Part shown: positions 26,668-36,335 of the stretch, one piece after another
How positions within the stretch are numbered: position 1 is the first letter of the stretch
Layout of the letters: each line of letters begins with the position of its first letter
Assembly: GCF_008728195.1 (NCBI RefSeq)
Contig: NZ_CP031598.1
Span: forward strand, 1,488,001 to 1,552,000
Direction of reading: 5' to 3'
DNA: 64,000 nt
DNA from: Roseovarius indicus
GTDB taxonomy: Bacteria; Pseudomonadota; Alphaproteobacteria; Rhodobacterales; Rhodobacteraceae
Translations under genes and position numbers: made by a program
Notes under the pieces: generated by a model
Told to the model about the DNA's origin: nothing
What the model saw: the letters and a program-made list of their open reading frames with translations, nothing else
The model's database searches: none

Positions 26668-28494
26668 TTGCCGTCTCTTCGAACGGGCACCTTTTCGGTA
26701 GCTGTCATCGTCCTTGCGGCCCTGATATGGGTTTCGCATTTGGCGATTTCCCATCTGCATACGCGCGACACTTGGTTGGATGGTCTGGAGTATAGACTGC
26801 TCGATCTTCGATATCGGATTGTTGGCCCTGTCGCAGCCGCGCCTGATGTCGTCTTTGTCGCAATCGACGATGAAACCTTGGAGCGCGAGCGAACAACAAC
26901 GACTGGCCGCCTGCTTCTTGCCAGGGTCATTGAGAAGATCGCCCAGAGCGGTGCTCAGTCCCTCGTCCTCGATGTTCTCTTGGCAGATGCGGGAGAGCCG
27001 GAGGAACGCGCGGCGCTTGCCCACGCTCTCGGAACGCTGCCGGCGGTCATCGCGGCGGCCGCGCGTTTCGACGAGGGGGGCGACGTCAATGTCATTTGGC
27101 CGCATGACGCCTTCTTGGCTCGGGCCGATGTGGGGCTTGTCAATTTGCAGACCGATGCATCCGGAACGCCCCGGTTTGTGCCGCTGTTTCTTGAAGTGCA
27201 ACGCAAAGCAATGCCTTCGATGCCATTGGTTGGCGCGATGAACCGGATAGGTGGCAGAGCAAGCATAGGGGAGCAATCCATTACCTTGGGCTCCTTGGAA
27301 ATCGCCTTGGACAAAGGTGCGTACATGCCGCTCAGGCTTTTGGGGCCGTCGGGCACGGTCACCACACTAAGTGCGGGCGCACTAATGGAGGAAGCGACCT
27401 CCGACGCTTTGTCCGGCAAGTTGGTCGTTCTGGGGTACTCGGCAACAGGGACCGGAGACCTGTTCACGACACCGTTTGAAGATGAGGTTGCTGGTGCAGA
27501 AATCATTGCCACGGCGATTTTGCAGCTCGTCGGTGGTTCCGCCCTGACGCACGACGACAGAACCCGGACCTGGGATGTGCTGCACATGGTCCTGCTTGCA
27601 TCAGTTGCCCTGATCCTGATGCTGCGGGCGCCGCTCATAACGGCTGTGCCTATGGTCGTCTGTGTCTTGATGCTGTCGCTCGTCGGCGTGACCGTCGCAT
27701 TCGCCCACGGCCTGTGGTTGAGTGCAGCCCTGCCTCTGGCCGGCGCAATGCCTCCTGTGATACTTGCAGGTGCCCTTAGCTTGGCGCGGGAACGTCGCAT
27801 TGCCCGGATATCCGAGCAAAGCCTGATATCTCTCAGGCGTTTCCAATCGCCATCGCTTGCGCGTCGAATCGAAGAGGACCCGGATTTTCTCACCACTCCT
27901 GAACAGCAGGACCTTGTCGTTTTCTTCGTCGACCTCACGGGATTCACCGCGCTATCCCAGAAGCTGGGCTCCGAGGGCACGCGCGCGCTGCTTCAGCAAT
28001 TTCATGAGCTTACCGGCATGATCGTGCAGCAGAACGACGGGACCGTCATCAACTTCATGGGCGACGGCGCGTTGGCGGTTTTCGGGTTGGAGCAGGGCCA
28101 GAATGACCGGTCAAGCGCTGACCAGGCATTCCGATCAGCAGAAGAGCTCGAAGTCGGTCTCGCAACGCTGCCTATTCCACCGGATTGCCCGGCGGTTACG
28201 TGTCGAATTGGTCTGCACTACGGATCGGTGATCCTGTCGCGACTGGGAGCGCAAAACCACCAGCAGGTTACGGTAAGCGGTGATACGGTAAATCTCGCCA
28301 GCCGCTTGATGGAGGTTGCGAAATCCCGAAGTGCCAGGATCGTCGCGACGAGCGAGTTCGCGAACCAGCTTGACGCCGGCTTAGTCACTGGCGTTGCGAC
28401 ACCAGCGCGGGTCGAGGTGCGTGGGTGGAGTGGCGATGTCTCAGTGGTACTCTGGCCTCGAACAAGGACCTCCGAGAGCGGGGATTTATCCTGA
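26668..28494 (+). CDS. CHASE2-domain adenylate/guanylate cyclase
   Basis: A membrane class III nucleotide cyclase. It has 608 residues with a TTG start 2 bp after the FecR gene stop. An N-terminal membrane segment (about 6-26) is followed by a periplasmic CHASE2 domain (about 30-300, including VFVAIDDETLERE), three membrane segments (about 305-375), and a cyclase domain from about 410. The metal-binding Asp residues are visible in FFVDLTGF and NFMGDGALAVFG, and the transition-state region in SGDTVNLASRL. Product specificity (cAMP or cGMP) cannot be fixed by eye. A cyclic-nucleotide-binding protein is encoded 1.9 kb downstream. Confidence 0.92.
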   Translation: MPSLRTGTFSVAVIVLAALIWVSHLAISHLHTRDTWLDGLEYRLLDLRYRIVGPVAAAPDVVFVAIDDETLERERTTTTGRLLLARVIEKIAQSGAQSLVLDVLLADAGEPEERAALAHALGTLPAVIAAAARFDEGGDVNVIWPHDAFLARADVGLVNLQTDASGTPRFVPLFLEVQRKAMPSMPLVGAMNRIGGRASIGEQSITLGSLEIALDKGAYMPLRLLGPSGTVTTLSAGALMEEATSDALSGKLVVLGYSATGTGDLFTTPFEDEVAGAEIIATAILQLVGGSALTHDDRTRTWDVLHMVLLASVALILMLRAPLITAVPMVVCVLMLSLVGVTVAFAHGLWLSAALPLAGAMPPVILAGALSLARERRIARISEQSLISLRRFQSPSLARRIEEDPDFLTTPEQQDLVVFFVDLTGFTALSQKLGSEGTRALLQQFHELTGMIVQQNDGTVINFMGDGALAVFGLEQGQNDRSSADQAFRSAEELEVGLATLPIPPDCPAVTCRIGLHYGSVILSRLGAQNHQQVTVSGDTVNLASRLMEVAKSRSARIVATSEFANQLDAGLVTGVATPARVEVRGWSGDVSVVLWPRTRTSESGDLS

Positions 28495-28794
28495 TCTGCC
28501 GAAATGTCTCGGGTGCCGATTTGGCGATGTCGATCCAGACCACGTTCGGACGCGACATGTCAAACTTGAATGCGTCGCATTTTCGCCTTGCCGACGAGCA
28601 GACGTCGATAAAATCGGCTCAGCCTGAGTTTCTGCATCGGGGCTATGCAGAATGATGGGCCCGGCTTTCGGAGTGACCATTAAACTCTGGGCTATCAGCA
28701 TTTGGAGAGTGTTTGTACACTGGGCGACAAAGGAAATTTTTGATCACTGGAATACTCGCGCCTTGGATAGGCGACCAAGCATGAAAGACCTGAA
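28495..28794. other. Intergenic region, no gene seen
   Basis: About 300 bp between the cyclase and MATE genes. No gene or clear hairpin was recognised; it should contain the MATE gene promoter. Confidence 0.5.
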
Positions 28795-30213
28795 ATGACG
28801 ACCGGCAAGCACGCGAAGTTCACGACTGGCAGCATAATGCGCCACGTTACGGTTTCGTCTTTCACGGCCAGCATCGGCCTGATGGCGATTTATGCGGTCG
28901 ATCTCATCGATCTGATTTTCATCTCGATGCTCGGCTACGAAGAGATGGCCGCTGCGGCCGGCTATGCCAGCGCTCTCATGTTCTTCACCAGCGCGATCAA
29001 TATCGGCCTGTCAGTGGCGGCTGCCGTATTGATCTCGCGGTCAATCGGTGAAGATGATGAACTCGAAGCCCGGGAATATGCCACCAGCTCAGCGATGCTC
29101 GTCATCCTGACCGGTATCGCCATACCCATAATATTATTGGTGAATATCGAGTTTTTCGTGGGCTTGCTCGGTGCCACAGGCGAGGTGGCCGAACTGGCTG
29201 CAACGTATCTATGGATTGTCGTCCCCTTTACCTGGGTGTCCGGCATTTCGATGGTCGCGGTCGCTTCCCTACGATGCTACGGCGAGCACCGGCTGGCCAT
29301 GTATCCGGCTCTGTTCGGGGCACTGACCAATGCGGTGCTTGATCCCATTTTCATTTTCGCCCTGGACATGGGATTGCCGGGTGCCGCCTGGGCCACGGTG
29401 GCGGCGCGGTTCGTGACGATGGGCCTGGCCCTCCAACCGGCATTGCGCAAGCACAATGCCTTTGTTCCCCCAAGCCTGCGATTGCTTTGGCGTGATCTCC
29501 AGACGGTGACGCATTTCGCCAGCCGGGCCGTGCTGGCCAATGTTGCCACACCTATCGGCACGGCAATCGTGACTCGCGAGATGTCGAAGTTCGGTCCGGA
29601 AGCGGTGGCCGGGATGGCCGTGATCGGGCGGATGACGCCCGTCGCCTTCTCCGTCATCTGGGCGCTTTCCGGGGCCATCGGGCCGATCATCGGGCAGAAC
29701 TTCGGTGCGGGCCGCGTGGATCGGGTCAAGCGCGCTTATCTCGACGGCATCAAGTTCGTCGCAATCTACGTGTTATGCATCACAATGATATTGCTGGTTT
29801 TTCGCGGTCAGATCGCCGATCTTTTCAACGCGAAAAACCTGACGCGCGACCTGATATACCTGTATTGTTTTCCGGTGGCACTGTCGTCGTTCTTCAGTGG
29901 CTCGGTCTTCGTGGCAAGCGCCTCATTCAACACGCTGGGCCGCCCGTCCTATGCGACCTGGTTGAGCTGGGGTCAGAACACGCTGGGCACCTGGCCGTTT
30001 GTTGTTGCTGGTGGGTTTTTGTTGGGGGCGCAAGGTGTCCTGATAGGGCAGGCCCTGGGAAGCGTCATCTTTGCTTCGGCCGCGATCTGGCTGGGCTGGC
30101 GGTTGATCAAGAACCCTCCGCAAGAAAACATGCGGCATCGCAGCCACAGCGCAATTTTTGGCCATGGCAGCCTCATTTCGCATACTCTCCACAAGCATAT
30201 TGGAGAAAAATGA
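28795..30213 (+). CDS. MATE family efflux transporter
   Basis: A cation-coupled multidrug or metabolite exporter. It has 472 residues and twelve hydrophobic segments in two bundles; typical MATE signatures include the GQNFGAGRVDRVKRA segment after the seventh helix and PIFIFALDMGLPGAAWATV in the first bundle. A long hydrophilic His-containing C-terminal tail (about 450-472) is unusual but short. It is monocistronic. The substrate is unknown. Confidence 0.92.
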   Translation: MTTGKHAKFTTGSIMRHVTVSSFTASIGLMAIYAVDLIDLIFISMLGYEEMAAAAGYASALMFFTSAINIGLSVAAAVLISRSIGEDDELEAREYATSSAMLVILTGIAIPIILLVNIEFFVGLLGATGEVAELAATYLWIVVPFTWVSGISMVAVASLRCYGEHRLAMYPALFGALTNAVLDPIFIFALDMGLPGAAWATVAARFVTMGLALQPALRKHNAFVPPSLRLLWRDLQTVTHFASRAVLANVATPIGTAIVTREMSKFGPEAVAGMAVIGRMTPVAFSVIWALSGAIGPIIGQNFGAGRVDRVKRAYLDGIKFVAIYVLCITMILLVFRGQIADLFNAKNLTRDLIYLYCFPVALSSFFSGSVFVASASFNTLGRPSYATWLSWGQNTLGTWPFVVAGGFLLGAQGVLIGQALGSVIFASAAIWLGWRLIKNPPQENMRHRSHSAIFGHGSLISHTLHKHIGEK

Positions 30214-30344
30214 TCCCGACCGGGGGAACCAGAAGCCTGACGCCGAAGAGAGCTATACAATATCGCAAGAAAGCGCCACCAAGGCGTTAGCGTTTGACCA
30301 GTTCCTTTGCCTGTCATCTTGCGCGGCGGACGTAACAGGAGAAG

Positions 30345-30968
30345 ATGCCGATGGAATTCATCACCACCAACCACATGATCGAGGCCGTTGGCTGGCTCGC
30401 CGTTCTTTTTAAACTGGCGACGTTCTCCATGAATTCGATGATCTGGCTGCGTGTTCTCGTGATCCTGTCATCGGTCTGCTTCGTCATCTACAGCGCCTTG
30501 TTCCAGATCTGGCCACTTCTGGCGATCGAAATCATCCTGCTCTCCATGAACGCGTATCGGCTCTACGAACTCATCGCGCTGCGCAGATTGGTGACACACA
30601 TGACGGATGACTCGGAAGCTGATTTCTCCGCCGCCATGGCCTATGGCAAGAAACGGGAGATCCAGGCGGGCGACGTTCTGTTCGAAAAGGGCGATCCGGT
30701 TGACAGCCTTTACTATATTGCCGAGGGCCTAGTTGAGATCGAGGGTCAGGACGTGACGGTGCCCGCAGGCAATATCTTCGGCGAAATGGCCTTTTTCAAC
30801 AGCAGCGCTCAGAGAATGGCGACGGTTCATTGTGTGGAAGATACGGTTGTCTACGAACTCAACGAGAAACGGTTTACGCGGCTGCAGTACGAAGACCCCA
30901 AGTTTGCCATGGCCGTGATGCGACTGGTCACAAAGCGGCTCGTAGCGAATGCGGCACACACGCACTAG
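30345..30968 (+). CDS. Membrane cyclic-nucleotide-binding protein
   Basis: A 207-residue protein with two parts. Residues about 8-75 hold two or three membrane segments resembling the YgjV/Popeye-type membrane module (WLRVLVILSSVCFVIYSALF). Residues about 95-200 are a cNMP-binding domain with a KKREIQAGDVLFEKGDPVDS start and a phosphate-binding-cassette-like segment GNIFGEMAFFNSSAQR. An AGGAG ribosome site favours ATG 30351 at good spacing; ATG 30345 is also in frame. It has no HTH, so it is not a CRP regulator. The nearby cyclase may supply its ligand (inference). Confidence 0.82.
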   Translation: MPMEFITTNHMIEAVGWLAVLFKLATFSMNSMIWLRVLVILSSVCFVIYSALFQIWPLLAIEIILLSMNAYRLYELIALRRLVTHMTDDSEADFSAAMAYGKKREIQAGDVLFEKGDPVDSLYYIAEGLVEIEGQDVTVPAGNIFGEMAFFNSSAQRMATVHCVEDTVVYELNEKRFTRLQYEDPKFAMAVMRLVTKRLVANAAHTH

Positions 30969-31225
30969 GCGTAAGCCGCATCTGGCGCCACGGCCCAACT
31001 CGACACATTCCAGGGGTACGTGGGGGCGGGAGGCCGGTGCTGTCAGTCAAGTGCGAGCGCCTTTCCATTGAGACCGCGAAACCGTCCAACATGTCGCGCC
31101 AATATCGCGCCGCTCCGCAAAGTCTTCGGCACATTTGCATTGAACAGGTTGCAGGCAGAATTTTTTAGAAGTGACCAGTTTCACCGATCCCTTGCTGTGG
31201 CAGCAGGTCAACAGACGGGGCCGCG

Positions 31226-32563
31226 TCACGCCCGAGCGGCCCCGCGATTCAGCAGAACCATGCAGCCTAACCCAGCGAGGCTGAAGACCGCTGTCATCCA
31301 GACCGCCTGGTGCCAATGCGCGAACAGGTCTCCGGGCCGGGTTCCCGCGATCAGGACGGAGACCAGCGCGATCCCGAGCGCCGAGCCGAGATAGCGGGCC
31401 GTGTTGTTCGCGGCCGAGCCCATGGCCGCCCGGTCTGGCGGAACGCTTTCCACCGCGGCATGTCCCAGCGACGCGTTCAGAACCCCATTCGCAAGTCCCG
31501 CCATCAGAAGCCCGGGCATCACTGCGTACCAGGCCATGGCTTCGCCGGTCATCAACAACAGAAGTTGCCCTGCCGTGCAGCCGAGGATGGCTATGATTAC
31601 CCGAGCCCGCGGCGCCAACCGGGAAGGCAGGTACCGTGCTCCGAGCGCCGAAAGAACCGTCACCCCCGACCACGCCAGCAGGATCACCGCCGACGCGATA
31701 GGCGACAGGCCGGCGCCACGTTCAAGGATCGTCGGCACGAGTGACATGAGCGACAGGACACCGGCGCCCGATGCGAAAGCCGCCAACGTCGCCCCGCTGA
31801 AAGCCACCCTTTGGAACAGGTCCACCCGCAGGATCGGGTTGGCCACGCGCCTTTCAACCCGGACGAACAAAACCAGCGCGACGATGCTGAGGCCCAACAG
31901 GACGGCAACAAGCCCGGTCAGGCCGAAACGAACCTCTATGAGCGCGGCCAGCAGGGAGGACAGTCCGACCAACAGCGCGAGGCTGCCTGCGAGATCCAGC
32001 CGGTGCGGGATGGGCACGCTCTCAGGCAGACGACGCGCGGCCCAGCCCAGCACGGTCGCTGCAAGTGCCAGCAGAAGATGCGCCAACTGCCAGCCACCAA
32101 GCGGCAGCAGCACGGCTGTCAGGATCGGCCCCAACGACACACCCGCGCCGAGCCCTGCCGCCCAACCGGCCGCGGCGCGTTCCCGCGCCGCCCCGGTGTA
32201 GATCTGCCCGACAAGACCCAGTCCGCAGGCCATGATGCCTGCACTTCCAAGCCCCTGCGCGATGCGCGCCAGGATCAGCATCGGCCCGTTTTGCGACAGG
32301 GCTGCGACGAGAGAGAACACCGCCGTGACCCAGAGGCCGCCAGCAAAGGTCTTGCGCCGTCCGTAGGTGTCCCCGAGCGCCCCCGCAATCAGCAGGCCAA
32401 CGGCAGCACCGAGTGGCATGGCACTCATCACCCAAGCCTGTTCGCCCTCGGTAAGTGACAGCGAAACCGTCATCGCCTCGAGCGCGGTTAGCGGTGCCGA
32501 AAACGTCGCCAATGCCAGCAGGGTGGACAGGCAAATTACCATCAATGGCAAACGGGGTACCAT
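31226..32563 (-). CDS. MFS transporter
   Basis: A major facilitator transporter of 445 residues, about 12-14 hydrophobic segments, with the loop 2-3 signature GALGDTYGRRKTF near residue 60 and RIAQGLGSAGIMACG after it. It resembles drug:H+ antiporters of the DHA2 type. The substrate is unknown. It is transcribed in the same direction as the flavodoxin-fold gene upstream but separated by 284 bp. Confidence 0.9.
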   Translation of the reverse strand: MVPRLPLMVICLSTLLALATFSAPLTALEAMTVSLSLTEGEQAWVMSAMPLGAAVGLLIAGALGDTYGRRKTFAGGLWVTAVFSLVAALSQNGPMLILARIAQGLGSAGIMACGLGLVGQIYTGAARERAAAGWAAGLGAGVSLGPILTAVLLPLGGWQLAHLLLALAATVLGWAARRLPESVPIPHRLDLAGSLALLVGLSSLLAALIEVRFGLTGLVAVLLGLSIVALVLFVRVERRVANPILRVDLFQRVAFSGATLAAFASGAGVLSLMSLVPTILERGAGLSPIASAVILLAWSGVTVLSALGARYLPSRLAPRARVIIAILGCTAGQLLLLMTGEAMAWYAVMPGLLMAGLANGVLNASLGHAAVESVPPDRAAMGSAANNTARYLGSALGIALVSVLIAGTRPGDLFAHWHQAVWMTAVFSLAGLGCMVLLNRGAARA

Positions 32564-32847
32564 GCGTCGAACTCCTTCAGTGTGTCAGGCTGCGACCGGA
32601 TACCCAGGGTACGGGCAGGGTGCGGAGGGCCTTGGTCGATTCAGCGGATGCAGAGGTATCCCTTCGCAGCGAGGCCCTGCGCGGCCTTTCACCGCCTTGG
32701 AGAGATTAGTCGTCTGACGCATGCTCGAAATGTCGTAAAACCGGCATTCAGCCATGACCGAAGTTCATGAATTCCGACTCGCTGCAAAGCCTCAATGCGC
32801 CAGACAGATCGTGGAAATGGTCAGACAACGCCTGCGGCCGGGCCGGT

Positions 32848-33465
32848 TCAACTTTGAAGCCGGCCGATCAACTGCTGCTGATACTGGGGGAGCTCCGACG
32901 CTGAGATTGATTGAAACGCGAGTGGACGCAGATAGGTCATGCCGGCGTGCAATGCGCTGGCCTTCATCGGGGTAAATACGTCTGCCAGGTCGACACCGAT
33001 CCTGCCCGACTGACCGTATGTGGATGCGCCTCCGGCGGCAGTTGTAACAAGGAGCATTTCCTTGCCTTGCCACAGGCCGGGCCCGACGCTCCCCCAGACG
33101 TCATTCAGATACGCCTTCATCATCGGCGTGATGTTGAACCAATGCGTCGGGAACATGAACACGATCCGGTCATGTTGCCGGGTGATGTCGCGCTCGTTTC
33201 GAGCGTCGATGGCGCGCGTATCGTCACCGTAGATGGTTTCCAGATTTCGTACGGTCACTCCGGTTACGCTTTCGGCCGCCTGTTGCAACCCTTTGTTGAA
33301 GACCGATCGTTCCGGATAGGGATGTGACGCGATCAAGAGGGTCTTGATATCCGTGCTGTATGGCTTGTCGACCGATCGAGCAGTGGCAGTGCGGGTCCGG
33401 AGCAGCCCGCCGGCAACTGCGGCGGCCAATAGCAGCTTAGCCTTTAAAAAATCGCGTCGTTTCAT
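32848..33465 (-). CDS. Tat-exported flavodoxin-fold NAD(P)H oxidoreductase
   Basis: A predicted FMN/FAD quinone or nitro reductase of the NQO1/MdaB flavodoxin-like family. It has 205 residues. The N-terminus MKRRDFLKAKLLLAAAVAGG is a twin-arginine-type signal, unusual because the family is normally cytoplasmic. The fold core starts at TLLIASHPYPERSVFNKGL, and FMFPTHWFNITPMMKAYLND is the conserved active-site loop. Periplasmic location is inferred from the signal. Confidence 0.85.
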   Translation of the reverse strand: MKRRDFLKAKLLLAAAVAGGLLRTRTATARSVDKPYSTDIKTLLIASHPYPERSVFNKGLQQAAESVTGVTVRNLETIYGDDTRAIDARNERDITRQHDRIVFMFPTHWFNITPMMKAYLNDVWGSVGPGLWQGKEMLLVTTAAGGASTYGQSGRIGVDLADVFTPMKASALHAGMTYLRPLAFQSISASELPQYQQQLIGRLQS

Positions 33466-34739
33466 GTGCGCAAATCCTCTTTGGGGGAGTTCATTTAGGG
33501 GTGCCTGGCGCGGTATCTCGACCTCGGCTGGATTACATGGATCCCTCTCCGTAACGGGCCCAGGTGATCGCGACAGGTGCAGACGGGATGGACAGCATGG
33601 GCATCCAGCCGGTTCTGGGGCTGCCGCATAGCACAGGTAAGCATGGGCTCATCTGCCAGGGTTTTTCTTCCACGACCTTGCGCCAATGGATCCAGAGATC
33701 GGCGGCATGGCCAGCGTTCGTCACGCCGTGACTGGACGAGGGCGTGCCATTAGACGTGAGGCAATCAACAGGCACCGGCCGTTCATCGGGCGAGATGTTC
33801 AAGTAGCAGTTGCTGTGCAATCTTCGCATCCTGATACGTCTTGATATGCGGAGGTTGATTTCCCGCAATTGGATATCCAGATCGGGATCCGCCAACATAT
33901 AACCCACCGACATCCCGGAGGTTATGCTCAAAAGATTGCAGCCACCCATGAGCCGCTTTCATGAAACGCGGCGATTTCATTACGGGATTGGTCAGCTATA
34001 TGCACCTCTCGTGGTCTATGAAACCGAGTGGCGGCGTCGGGTGAGACGGAGGTGTTTTTCGGTTAGCCCGCGACTTAGCTCGTCACGCCCAACCCTGCTT
34101 TGAAGAGAAAACCGACGCGTTTCCCCACTACTGAAACAGCCCTTTAGTTATCCGATTGGATGTGATGAGCGATGCCCTAAAGGCTCGCGCGTGAACGCAG
34201 GATCGATGATGGCAGCAAGCCGGCTAGCTTGTGGTTGGTGTGGATCCGCCAGCCCAAAGAGGCCGAGATCCGCAACTTTCGGATCTTGTGATCTCGGTGC
34301 AGAATGAAAAGTCAATAATTTTTTCGACCTCATGTTCTGCACCGCACTGCATGCAACGGGGCTCGCCGATGACCTTCACGAATACCTCCGCTGGACGGAT
34401 CAAGCACGGGGCCGCCTGAAAATGACCTTCCGGATCTCGAAGGCAAGCAGGGAGAATTGAACCACAGCTACATTGTCCCTGCCGGCCCTTGGGAGAAATC
34501 CATACGGAGCTCATGACGTGGTGTCTTCCCATCGCGCTGTCAAATCGGAAGGTCGACATACGCCATGACCGCCGGACGAGCGCAGCTCGGCCTTTCGCGC
34601 AAGGCCATTCATGAAAACCGTTCATCACTGCTTTCGTCCGGTCAAGCGGAGACCTGGGAAACCCCTGGGAGCCTCATGCGTTGAGTGTTCAGTTCCGCCG
34701 GCCAACCGGCGCATATTTACCCGAGAGGAAGATCTCATC
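33466..34739. other. 1.27-kb region without a convincing gene
   Basis: No intact gene was supported. Several minus-strand frames are coding-like for short runs (for example 33533-33949 and 34224-34628, the latter with a CxxC pair in CMQCGAEHE) but none has a family match or a convincing ribosome site. The codon pattern is less regular than in neighbouring genes. It looks like decayed sequence next to the aldehyde oxidoreductase operon. Confidence 0.45.
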
Positions 34740-35387
34740 ATGAGTCCACCCATCGATTTCAGCCTGCGCCGCCGCACATTGTTGGCGGGTACGGCCGCAG
34801 CCGCGGTAGTGGCCGCGGCGACACGTAACACAGCCGCCGCTCAGGGCACTGGTGTCCCGGTGTCTGCTGGCGAAACGAAGAGTTCGGTCACTCTTGTCGT
34901 CAACGGACGCGAGCGCGAGCTGATGGTCGATAATCGCGTCACCCTGCTCGACGCCCTGCGCGAGCACCTGAAGCTGACTGGCACCAAGAAGGGCTGCGAC
35001 CACGGCCAGTGCGGCGCCTGTACGTGCACGGTGAACGGCGAGCGGATCAATTCCTGCCTCAGCCTCGCCGTGATGCATGACGGTGACGAGATTGAAACGG
35101 TCGAGGGGATCGGCCAGCCCGACGCTATGGACGCAATGCAGGCAGCCTTCGTCGAAAATGATGGCTTCCAGTGCGGTTACTGCACGCCGGGCCAGATCAG
35201 TTCCGCCCGCAAGGTCATCGAGGAAATCCGGGCCGGCATCCCCAGTCATGTCACGGGTGACCTGACGGCCGAGATCACCCTGACCGACGCGGAAATCCGT
35301 GAACGCATGTCAGGCAATATCTGCCGGTGTGGTGCCTACGCCAACATCCTCGCTGCCATCACACAAGTCGCGGAGGAGAGAGCATGA
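34740..35387 (+). CDS. paoA: Aldehyde oxidoreductase [2Fe-2S] subunit (PaoA-type)
   Basis: The small iron-sulfur subunit of a periplasmic molybdenum aldehyde oxidoreductase (PaoABC/YagTSR type). It has 215 residues from the ATG at 34740, 8 bases after an AGAGGA ribosome site. A Tat-type signal is visible (RRRTLLAG near residue 10, then an Ala-rich segment). Plant-ferredoxin-type cysteines lie in [12 protein letters not shown], and the second cluster in QCGYCTPGQ and NICRCGAY. The stop overlaps the next start (ATGA). Confidence 0.92.
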   Translation: MSPPIDFSLRRRTLLAGTAAAAVVAAATRNTAAAQGTGVPVSAGETKSSVTLVVNGRERELMVDNRVTLLDALREHLKLTGTKKGCDHGQCGACTCTVNGERINSCLSLAVMHDGDEIETVEGIGQPDAMDAMQAAFVENDGFQCGYCTPGQISSARKVIEEIRAGIPSHVTGDLTAEITLTDAEIRERMSGNICRCGAYANILAAITQVAEERA

Positions 35388-36334
35388 GAGCCTTTTCCTA
35401 TGAAAAACCTGCCAATCCCGCAGACGCCGCAGCACGCGCTGCCGAGGTCGAAGGGGCGAAATTTCTCGCCGGTGGAACCAATCTTCTCGACTTGATGAAG
35501 CTCGAGATCGAGGCCCCCGCCCACGTCATCGACGTGAACGGCCTGGGCTTGGACGAGGTGACGGAAACCGAAGAGGGCGGCTTGCGCATCGGTACGCTGG
35601 TCTCGAACACGGCGCTCTCGGCCCATGCGCGCATTCGGCGCAATTACCCGGTGTTGACCCGGGCCATTGCCGCCGGGGCCACCGGGCAGCTGCGCAACAA
35701 GGCCACCACCGGGGGCAACCTGTTACAACGGACCCGCTGCCCCTATTTCTATGACACCAACATGCCATGCAACAAGCGCGTGCCCGGCTCGGGCTGTGGC
35801 GCGCTGACAGAGGGGGCCTTTTCGCGTCAGCTTGGCGTCATTGGTACGTCCGACGACTGCATAGCCACGCATCCCTCTGACATGGCGGTCGCCATGCGGG
35901 TGCTAGACGCGGTAGTCGAGACGGTCACGCCAGACGGCATGACCCGGGAAATCGCACTAGAGGATTTTCACCGCCTTCCCGGCGATACGCCGCAGAACGA
36001 AACCGCTCTGATGCCCGGCGAACTGATCACCCATGTGCGACTCCCCGCTCCAGTCGGCGGCCACCAAGCCTATCATAAGGTGCGGGACCGAGCGTCCTAT
36101 GCCTTCGCGCTGGTCTCTGTCGCGCTGGTCCGTCAGCCCGACGGTACCGGGCGCGTGGCCCTCGGTGGTGTCGCGCCGAAGCCGTGGCGCCGCGCCGACG
36201 CCGATGCCGAGCTGCCCAATGGGGCCTCCGCCGTGATGTCGGTACTCCTCGACGGGGCCCAGCCCACCGAGGAGAACGCCTTCAAACTGACCCTCGCCGA
36301 GCGGACCCTTGCCGCCATGCTGAAGGAGGCCTGA
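35384..36334 (+). CDS. paoB: Aldehyde oxidoreductase FAD subunit (PaoB-type)
   Basis: The FAD-binding subunit passing electrons from the molybdenum centre. From the ATG at 35384 it has 316 residues. The FAD-binding [14 protein letters not shown] segment is near residue 26. The extra [4Fe-4S] insertion typical of PaoB is present, with Cys residues in [20 protein letters not shown] and the following GSGC. It overlaps paoA by 4 bp and sits 1 bp before paoC. Confidence 0.92.
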   Translation: MRAFSYEKPANPADAAARAAEVEGAKFLAGGTNLLDLMKLEIEAPAHVIDVNGLGLDEVTETEEGGLRIGTLVSNTALSAHARIRRNYPVLTRAIAAGATGQLRNKATTGGNLLQRTRCPYFYDTNMPCNKRVPGSGCGALTEGAFSRQLGVIGTSDDCIATHPSDMAVAMRVLDAVVETVTPDGMTREIALEDFHRLPGDTPQNETALMPGELITHVRLPAPVGGHQAYHKVRDRASYAFALVSVALVRQPDGTGRVALGGVAPKPWRRADADAELPNGASAVMSVLLDGAQPTEENAFKLTLAERTLAAMLKEA

Positions 36335-36335
36335 G

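Noticed and set aside
33533..33949. Minus-strand ORF of 138 codons in the large gap
   Set aside because: The start of the translation faintly recalls a PAS-like segment (SVGYMLADPDLDIQ), but the rest has no recognisable fold and an overlapping frame looks equally coding-like.
34224..34628. Minus-strand ORF with a CxxC pair
   Set aside because: A single CMQCG motif is too little; no ribosome site, no family and no operon context.
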